Under the pieces are notes generated by a model that saw only the letters and a list, made by a program, of their open reading frames with translations, was not told the DNA's origin and ran no database searches. Positions 6,284-11,106 of a stretch of DNA of 11,106 bases are shown in pieces. Origin of the DNA: an uncultured Granulicatella sp. (lineage in GTDB: Bacteria > Bacillota > Bacilli > Lactobacillales > Aerococcaceae); NCBI GenBank assembly GCA_937891475.1, contig CALATC010000169.1, forward strand, positions 1 through 11,106. Direction: 5' to 3'. Positions within the stretch are counted from its first letter, which is position 1, and each line of letters opens with the position of its first letter. The position numbers and the translations under genes were made by a program.

Positions 6284-6985
6284 GTGAAAAAATACCAATA
6301 TTTAATTTTTGATTTAGATAATACAATTTTTGATTTTTGGGGAGCAGAAGACTATGCTTTATCTCGTATTAGCCAAGAAGATGGATTAGAGTTTACTCCA
6401 GAAGTTTTAGAAGTTTACCGTACAATGAATAAAGGCTTATGGGAACAATATGAGCAAGGAGAGATTTCTCAAACTTATTTGAATGAAGAAAGATTTGTTC
6501 GTTGGTTTGCATATTATGGAATTCAGGTAGATGGAAGTGTTTGTGAGAAAAAATTCCGTCACTATTTAGCAGAAGCGAATACGATGATGCCAGATGCATT
6601 AGACATTATTCATGAATTAAAGAAAGACTTTGTCATGGTTGCAGCTACAAATGGGATTGAAGAAACTCAATTACTACGTTTGAAAACAGCTGGCTTAGAA
6701 AACTTCTTTGAAAAGTTATTTATTTCTGAAGTAGTGGGATATCGTAAGCCAAGTAAAGAGTTTTTTGAAGCTGTAGTAGAGCAAACTGAAGGAATGACGA
6801 TTGAGAACGCCTTGATGATTGGGGATAGTTTTAAGGCGGATATTTATGGGGCAAGTCGTATTGGAATGGATACTTGTTGGTATATGGAAAATCCAGAACG
6901 ACCAACTGAACCTGAGGAATTGTTGGCTGTGGAGCCAACATATCAGATTGGGCATTTATCTGAACTGAGAGAGTTTATTTATTAA
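6284..6985 (+). CDS. YjjG-family HAD phosphatase (noncanonical nucleotide 5'-nucleotidase)
   Basis: The 233-residue product has all four HAD motifs: FDLDNT with nucleophile Asp10 and Asp12; Thr122 in AATNG; Lys155 in YRKPSKEFF; and IGDSFKADI with Asp181 and Asp186. The helical cap between residues 15 and 100 is the C1 type of the YjjG/YfnB group. E. coli YjjG removes phosphate from pyrimidine monophosphates and cleans up abnormal ones; this specific substrate is inferred from family. The start is GTG, six bases after AGGAGG, which is strong support. No terminator with a T run follows. Instead the stop codon's last base begins the first copy of the structured repeat, and the VOC gene comes 138 bases later in the same direction, so the two could share a transcript. 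Confidence 0.88.
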   Translation: MKKYQYLIFDLDNTIFDFWGAEDYALSRISQEDGLEFTPEVLEVYRTMNKGLWEQYEQGEISQTYLNEERFVRWFAYYGIQVDGSVCEKKFRHYLAEANTMMPDALDIIHELKKDFVMVAATNGIEETQLLRLKTAGLENFFEKLFISEVVGYRKPSKEFFEAVVEQTEGMTIENALMIGDSFKADIYGASRIGMDTCWYMENPERPTEPEELLAVEPTYQIGHLSELREFIY

Positions 6986-7061
6986 AGGATTTAGTTATAG
7001 TAGCATTAGGACGCAAGCAGCCACCTGGTGGTGTCTCATTGCTGTTACTATGAGAATCCTT
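6985..7061 (+). repeat. Structured repeat, copy A
   Basis: The outer stem AAGGATT (6985-6991) pairs with AATCCTT (7055-7061). Inside, ATAGT (6997-7001) pairs with ACTAT (7047-7051), and AGCATTAGGAC (7002-7012) pairs with GTCTCATTGCT (7033-7043) with two mismatches. CCACC/GGTGG lies at the tip. The first 27 bases differ from copy B by one base. It has no T run, so it is not a plain terminator. The family is not recognised. Confidence 0.8.
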
Positions 7062-7123
7062 GGGTTCGGTCATATATATAGGGACGTATAGAATGTTAAT
7101 GGATTTTTTGGGAGAGGATAAGA

Positions 7124-7507
7124 ATGGATCATATTGAATTATATGTAAGTAATTTACAGAAGACAAAATTATTTTATTCTAAATTTTTAGTTCAATTAGG
7201 ATTTGAATTGTTTCAAGAATGGGAAGAGGGATTTTCTTATAAAAAAGGACAATTTTATATCGTATTTGTTCAAGTCAAAGAAAAATATCAATCAACTAAC
7301 TATCATCGTTGTCATGTAGGATTAAATCACCTAGTTTTTTCTTGCTCTGATAAAAAGATTATTTCAAATATAAGAGAACAATTGATAGAAGAGAATGTAG
7401 AATTATTATATGATGAAAAATATCCATATGCTGGTGGGAAAAATCACTATGCGTTATATTTTGAAGATCCTGATAGAATAAAAGTGGAAATTGTCTACCG
7501 TAATTAA
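7124..7507 (+). CDS. VOC (glyoxalase/bleomycin-resistance fold) protein
   Basis: The 127-residue product is one two-module VOC domain. Module one begins MDHIELYVSNLQKTKLFY with His3 as a likely metal ligand; module two begins GLNHLVFSC with His69 and ends FEDPDRIKVEIVYRN with Glu122. The FEDPD-(N/R)-xxE ending is the hallmark of the superfamily. Members include glyoxalase I, ring-cleaving dioxygenases, FosA/FosB and antibiotic-binding proteins; the sequence does not choose among them. GGGAGAGG lies six bases before the ATG. No convincing promoter of its own is visible, so read-through from the HAD gene is possible. The gene is very A+T-rich and is flanked by the two copies of the structured repeat, so recombination between them could delete or multiply it. 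Confidence 0.85.
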   Translation: MDHIELYVSNLQKTKLFYSKFLVQLGFELFQEWEEGFSYKKGQFYIVFVQVKEKYQSTNYHRCHVGLNHLVFSCSDKKIISNIREQLIEENVELLYDEKYPYAGGKNHYALYFEDPDRIKVEIVYRN

Positions 7508-7517
7508 ATTGTTTAAT

Positions 7518-7587
7518 GGATTTACTTATAGTAGCATTAGGACGGCAGCAGCCCTTTGGTCTCATTTTGGCTACTGCGAAAATCCTT
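7518..7587 (+). repeat. Structured repeat, copy B
   Basis: The outer stem GGATTT (7518-7523) pairs with AAATCC (7580-7585). AGTAGC (7530-7535) pairs with GCTACT (7570-7575), and GAC (7541-7543) pairs with GTC (7559-7561). It starts 11 bases after the VOC stop and has the same orientation as copy A. The 3' arm differs from copy A but still pairs with the same 5' arm. Confidence 0.8.
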
Positions 7588-7623
7588 ATATCAGTCATCT
7601 GATAGAATATCAAACTACAAAAC

Positions 7624-7670
7624 AAAAGGGATAAAATCACGTTCAATGGAACTATGATTTTATCCCTTTT
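7624..7670. terminator. Two-way terminator between the VOC gene and tRNA-Leu
   Basis: AAAAGGGATAAAATCA (7624-7639) pairs perfectly over 16 bp with 7655-7670, around a 15-base loop. T's lie on both outer sides (TTTT on plus; TTTTGTTTT on minus), so it serves the VOC side and the tRNA coming from the right. Confidence 0.9.
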
Positions 7671-7680
7671 CTATATTTTA

Positions 7681-7763
7681 TGCGGCCGGCGGGACTTGAA
7701 CCCGCACAGGTATACACCCACTGCCCCCTCAAGACAGCGCGTCTGCCATTCCGCCACGACCGC
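7681..7763 (-). tRNA. tRNA-Leu (anticodon GAG)
   Basis: On the minus strand an 83-base cloverleaf is complete. Acceptor arms GCGGTCG and CGGCCGC pair with one G-T. The anticodon stem CTGTC/GGCAG holds the loop TTGAGGG, with anticodon GAG at 7728-7730 (plus complement CTC), reading CUC and CUU. A long variable arm marks the class II leucine type, and the T arm is GCGGG-TTCAAGT-CCCGC. The discriminator is A (7681). CCA is not encoded and must be added after transcription. Confidence 0.96.
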
Positions 7764-7775
7764 TCAATGTATGTA

Positions 7776-7804
7776 ATCGTATCAAAGTTTTCCTTAGAAT
7801 GCAA
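7776..7804 (-). promoter_or_regulatory. tRNA-Leu promoter
   Basis: Minus-strand TTGCAT (7799-7804) and TACGAT (7776-7781) are 17 bases apart, with TG at the extended -10 position. The -10 ends 12 bases before the tRNA. It begins 22 bases past the sprT stop with no terminator between, so some read-through from sprT may also occur. Confidence 0.6.
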
Positions 7805-7825
7805 GTGTTAAAAATCGATGAAGGT

Positions 7826-8272
7826 TTACGGCTTTTCCTTTGAATCCAATACTAAACTTCCACGGCATCTACCACAACGGAATTTATTGGTATCAATTTT
7901 TCTCATACGGTGAAAAGTAGCTCTGCAAGAATTGCAAGAATAAACGTATCGATAAGGTTCCATGCGTTCTACAAAACGGAGTCCCTCAACTTCTCGTAAG
8001 AGCATTTTAAAATCTCTATCTTGGTGTCGATAACCTTTTCCTTCTTGATGTAAGTGATAATGACATAATTCATGTTTAATAACGCCGATTAAGACTTCTT
8101 TACCTAGAATCGTTTCAATTTTAGGATTAATCTCAATGTTTCCTGTTTTCAAAATATAACGTCCACCAGTTGATTTTAAACGAGCATTATAAGTGATTTG
8201 ATGGCGAAACTCTTTATGAAAGTATTTTTTTGAAATTTCTTGACATAATTGTTGTAAGTCTAATTCTTTCAT
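7826..8272 (-). CDS. SprT-like zinc metalloprotein
   Basis: The 148-residue product is a standard-length Firmicutes SprT-like protein. The zinc-peptidase motif HELCH is at residues 67-71 with Glu68 as the catalytic base, and His83 in GYRHQDRDF is the likely third ligand. A C-terminal zinc ribbon has Cys113, Cys116, Cys133 and Cys136. Eukaryotic SPRTN relatives cut DNA-protein crosslinks; the bacterial role is not established, so a DNA-linked protease is inference. The ATG follows AAAGGA by about 10 bases. It is transcribed away from trkA, from a promoter inside the shared 130-base gap. Confidence 0.9.
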   Translation of the reverse strand: MKELDLQQLCQEISKKYFHKEFRHQITYNARLKSTGGRYILKTGNIEINPKIETILGKEVLIGVIKHELCHYHLHQEGKGYRHQDRDFKMLLREVEGLRFVERMEPYRYVYSCNSCRATFHRMRKIDTNKFRCGRCRGSLVLDSKEKP

Positions 8273-8302
8273 TTACATCCATTCCTTTATTTTAATGTAT
8301 CC

Positions 8303-8332
8303 ATTGTAATATAAGAGAGGAGATTATTGCAA
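8303..8332 (-). promoter_or_regulatory. Promoter for the sprT-like gene
   Basis: On minus, TTGCAA (8327-8332) and TACAAT (8303-8308) are 18 bases apart. The leader would be about 25 bases. It lies directly beside the trkA promoter on the other strand. Confidence 0.5.
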
Positions 8333-8336
8333 TTCA

Positions 8337-8365
8337 TTGACGTTCTTCTATTATAAGAGTAAAAT
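8337..8365 (+). promoter_or_regulatory. trkA-trkH promoter
   Basis: TTGACG (8337-8342) and TAAAAT (8360-8365) are exactly 17 bases apart, a strong housekeeping-type match. GGAGG (8391-8395) follows before the trkA start. Confidence 0.7.
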
Positions 8366-8402
8366 GACACTCGGAAGATTTTAAAGACCTGGAGGAAAAT
8401 GT

Positions 8403-9755
8403 GTGAAAATAGTAATTGTTGGTGGAGGTAAGGTCGGCGAAGTACTTTGCCGTGAACTAACTTCAGAAGCAAATGATATTGTTTTAATTGATAAAAACCC
8501 AGTCATTGTAGAAAGAATGATGAATAAATTTGATATCATGGGAATTGTTGGAAACGGCGCAAGTTATGATATTCAACAAGAAGCAGGAGTTGCGAATGCA
8601 GATATCTTTCTAGCTGTATCAGAAATGGATGAAATTAATATTATTGCAGCCATTTTAGCAAAACAAATTGGTGCAGAATATACAGTAGCTCGTGTTCGAA
8701 ATCCAGAATATTCTCAACAATTGAATTTTGTTCGTGAAAGTTTAGGAATTTCCTTATTAATTAATCCGGAATTATCAGCAGCACGTGATATTTTTAAAAT
8801 TTTTAAATATCCTTCTGCCTTAAGTGTAGAAAGTTTTGCTAGCAATCGAGTGAGTTTAATCGAGTTGGAAATTCATGAACACTCACCATTAATAGGATTA
8901 AGTTTGAAAGACTTTAGAAATCGTTTTGGGACTATTTTAGTTTGTGCGATTCAACGTGATTCGGAAGTATTTATTCCAAGTGGGGATTCTTTTATTCAAA
9001 AAGGTGACCGTATCCATATTACTGGAGCATATGAAGATATTTCTACCTTCTTAAAAATTACAAATTATATTACCAAACAAGTCCGTTCTAGTTTAATTGT
9101 TGGTGGAGGAAAAATTGCTTACTATTTATTAGATATGTTAAAAACGACTAAAATCCATCCAAAAGTGATCGAAGTCAATGAAGAACGTGCAAAGTTTTTA
9201 AGTGAACAATTTCCAAATACAACAATCATTCATGCAGATGGAACAGATCATGATGTATTGGAAGAAGAAATGTTGACAAATTATGATGCCTTCGTTTCAT
9301 TAACAGGAATTGACGAAGAAAACTTAATTTTATCAGTATTTGCCAAACACCGTGGAGTTCGAAAAGTTATTACTAAGATGAGTCGTATCGGTATTTTAAA
9401 AGTATTGAAAAATGTTGATCCGCAATCCATTATTACGCCAAAACAAATTGTTGCTAATGAAATTGTTCAATTTGTTCGTGCTCGTGCGAATACAAAAGGC
9501 TCAAATGTGGAAGCTTTATATCGTGTAGCTGATAATCAAGTAGAAGCATTACAATTCCGTATTGAAAGAAATAGTCGTGTTTGTGGTATTCCATTATCGA
9601 AATTAAAAACAAAATCGAATTTATTAATTGCCTTTATTGTTCGTGGGGAAAAATTAATTTATCCAGATGGGAATGATCAATTGGAACCACATGATAGAGT
9701 AATCGTCGTAACAACTCAGAAAAACTTCGATGATATTATCGATATTTTGGAATAG
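8403..9755 (+). CDS. trkA: TrkA, cytoplasmic regulator of Trk potassium uptake
   Basis: The 450-residue product has two RCK halves, which is the TrkA layout; the single-RCK KtrA is about half as long. The first Rossmann domain starts MKIVIVGGGKVGEVLC with GGGKVG at 7-12 and the ribose-binding Asp30 in VLID. The second starts near residue 230 (LIVGGGKIAYYLL) with acidic Glu257 at the same strand end. A TrkA_C domain follows each (about 140-220 and 365-450). The protein forms a ring under the membrane channel and gates it in response to bound nucleotides. The start is GTG at 8403, seven bases after GGAGG; a nearby ATG at 8399 is out of frame. trkH starts seven bases after its stop, so the two form one operon. 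Confidence 0.94.
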   Translation: MKIVIVGGGKVGEVLCRELTSEANDIVLIDKNPVIVERMMNKFDIMGIVGNGASYDIQQEAGVANADIFLAVSEMDEINIIAAILAKQIGAEYTVARVRNPEYSQQLNFVRESLGISLLINPELSAARDIFKIFKYPSALSVESFASNRVSLIELEIHEHSPLIGLSLKDFRNRFGTILVCAIQRDSEVFIPSGDSFIQKGDRIHITGAYEDISTFLKITNYITKQVRSSLIVGGGKIAYYLLDMLKTTKIHPKVIEVNEERAKFLSEQFPNTTIIHADGTDHDVLEEEMLTNYDAFVSLTGIDEENLILSVFAKHRGVRKVITKMSRIGILKVLKNVDPQSIITPKQIVANEIVQFVRARANTKGSNVEALYRVADNQVEALQFRIERNSRVCGIPLSKLKTKSNLLIAFIVRGEKLIYPDGNDQLEPHDRVIVVTTQKNFDDIIDILE

Positions 9756-9761
9756 GAGTTG

Positions 9762-11106
9762 ATGATTTTGCAAAGAAGAACAGTATGTTATTTGGTAGGG
9801 AAAATTTTACAAGTGGAAGCTTTATTATTACTTCTACCATTAATTGTTAGTTTGATTTATCGAGAAAGTCTCCATCAACTATTTAGTTATGCTGGAACGA
9901 TCGCTTTATTAGTGGCCATTGGGACACTTTGTACATTAGCAAAACCAAAAAATATGAAAATTATGCCACGTGATGGGATTGTAACAGTAGCTCTCAGTTG
10001 GATATTACTTTCATTTTTTGGAGGACTTCCATTTGTGTTTACAGGAGAGATTCCTAATGTAGCAGATGCATTTTTTGAAACAGCCAGTGGTTTTACAACA
10101 ACGGGTTCTAGTATTTTAAGTGATTTGTCTATTCTAGGGTATTCTTCCTTATTTTGGCGTAGTTTTACCCACTTAGTTGGAGGAATGGGTGTTTTAGTAT
10201 TTGCATTAGCGATTCTTCCAAGTACAGGATCTGATTCTGTTCAGTTAATGCGTGCGGAAGTTCCAGGACCGGTTTTTGGGAAATTGGTCTCTAAACTTGC
10301 AAAAACTGCCAGAATTTTATATGCGATTTATTTAGTGATGACAGCGATATTGGTCATTATTTTAATGCTAGTTAAAGTACCATTATTTGATGCCTTATTA
10401 TTATCATTTGGGACAGCTGGAACCGGTGGATTCTCTATTAACAATGCAGGGTTTGCCATTTATCAAAATCCTGAGATGGTTGAATGGATTATTGGTGTTG
10501 GAATGATGCTCTTTGGAGTAAACTTTAACTTATATTATTTCTTATTATTAGGATCGATTCGAGAAGTATTGACGGATGAAGAAGGACGTTCTTATCTTGG
10601 AATTATTGCCTTTGCGTCAGTAGCTATTTTTGCTTTCTTAAGTATTGTTCAATCTCAGTTAGATGTCCCGTTTAGAAGTGTGTTTTTTACGGTATCATCG
10701 ATTATAACAACAACAGGATATTCAACAGCTGATTTTGGTCTGTGGGGAGTATTTCCACAAGTAGTGTTATTACTTCTAATGTTTATTGGTGGGTGTGCAG
10801 GTTCGACTGCTGGGGGAATTAAAGTTTCTCGAGTAGTGATTTATGTCAAAAATGCCATTGCTGAAATTAAGAAAATGGGACAACCTCGTCGAGTGATTAT
10901 ACCGAAATTTAATGGCAAAGTAGTCGATGATAAAATGTCGAGCGGAATTGCGAACTATTTATTAGTATATGTAGCCGTATTTTTAGTGTTGTTAATATCT
11001 GCTTCATTTGAAGCTCCTGATTTTTTAACGGCATTTTCTTCAGTTGCAGCAACCTTTAATAATATTGGTCCTGGTTTAGGAGAAGTGGGACCAACAAGTA
11101 ATTTCT
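9762..11106 (+). CDS. trkH: TrkH, potassium channel subunit (3' end outside window)
   Basis: The frame is open for 448 codons to the right edge and needs only a few dozen more to reach the family's usual length of about 480. It is a polytopic membrane protein with four pore-loop repeats, all visible. The filter segments are near TASGFTTTG (107-115), GTAGTGGF (217-224), TTTGYS (316-321) and TFNNIGPG (431-438). Each filter glycine is present (Gly115, Gly222, Gly319, Gly436), as needed for potassium selectivity. With TrkA it takes up potassium across the cell membrane. The start is unsure: ATG at 9762 is only three bases from AGGAG, while an in-frame TTG at 9768 has a nine-base gap. KtrB is a close alternative, but the two-RCK partner favours Trk. 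Confidence 0.93.
   Translation, partial: MILQRRTVCYLVGKILQVEALLLLLPLIVSLIYRESLHQLFSYAGTIALLVAIGTLCTLAKPKNMKIMPRDGIVTVALSWILLSFFGGLPFVFTGEIPNVADAFFETASGFTTTGSSILSDLSILGYSSLFWRSFTHLVGGMGVLVFALAILPSTGSDSVQLMRAEVPGPVFGKLVSKLAKTARILYAIYLVMTAILVIILMLVKVPLFDALLLSFGTAGTGGFSINNAGFAIYQNPEMVEWIIGVGMMLFGVNFNLYYFLLLGSIREVLTDEEGRSYLGIIAFASVAIFAFLSIVQSQLDVPFRSVFFTVSSIITTTGYSTADFGLWGVFPQVVLLLLMFIGGCAGSTAGGIKVSRVVIYVKNAIAEIKKMGQPRRVIIPKFNGKVVDDKMSSGIANYLLVYVAVFLVLLISASFEAPDFLTAFSSVAATFNNIGPGLGEVGPTSNF

Noticed and set aside
7021..7034. T-box leader before the VOC gene (GGTGG-like bases in copy A)
   Set aside because: The conserved T-box sequence and its terminator are absent, copy B lacks these bases, and no amino acid gene follows.
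6975..7166. Minus-strand frames across the repeats (also 7359-7646) as small proteins
   Set aside because: They share a short peptide only because they run through the two DNA repeats. They lack ribosome binding sites and overlap real genes.
6985..7587. Integron attC sites or a CRISPR array
   Set aside because: There are only two copies 531 bases apart with a gene between, no integrase or cas gene, and no GTTRRRY-type core at the ends.

Overview
The window looks like chromosome from a low-GC Gram-positive coccus or rod in the Lactobacillales. The evidence is the A+T-rich codon use, strong AGGAGG-type ribosome binding sites, a sortase LPxTG signal, TTGaca/TATaat promoters, U-tailed hairpin terminators and a tRNA without an encoded CCA. 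A relative of Granulicatella, Gemella or another streptococcus-like commensal is my guess; the genus is not proven by anything I can see.

Layout. Bases 1-621 are the 3' end of a large cell-wall-anchored surface protein. Bases 622-2400 are an accessory, decaying stretch. It holds a lone HNH-type putative nuclease gene, an XRE repressor gene broken by two in-frame stops, a 25-codon stub of the gene that overlapped it (probably an ImmA/IrrE-type partner), and non-coding sequence ending in what looks like the relic end of an IS256-type insertion sequence. At 2408-3295 is an intact Rpn/PD-(D/E)XK nuclease gene. It converges, through a strong two-way terminator, on an O-antigen-ligase-like membrane protein gene (3381-4577, minus). 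From 4807 the genes are mostly ordinary housekeeping: glutathione reductase (gor), a YjjG-type HAD phosphatase, a small VOC/glyoxalase-fold protein, tRNA-Leu(GAG) and an SprT-like zinc metalloprotein (both minus), then divergently trkA and the start of trkH, which together encode a Trk potassium uptake system. trkH runs off the right edge.

The most interesting signal is a pair of about 70-77 bp imperfect direct repeats (6985-7061 and 7518-7587) that flank the VOC gene. Both can fold into a closed stem with an inner arm. The 5' arm is almost identical in the two copies, the 3' arm has diverged, and each 3' arm still pairs with the shared 5' arm. This suggests a structured RNA element or a small folding-dependent mobile repeat; I do not recognise the family. 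The second point of interest is the broken XRE/partner pair next to an orphan HNH gene and an IS end, which reads as the remains of a mobile or toxin-antitoxin-like island. I did not find a complete new defence or biosynthetic system.
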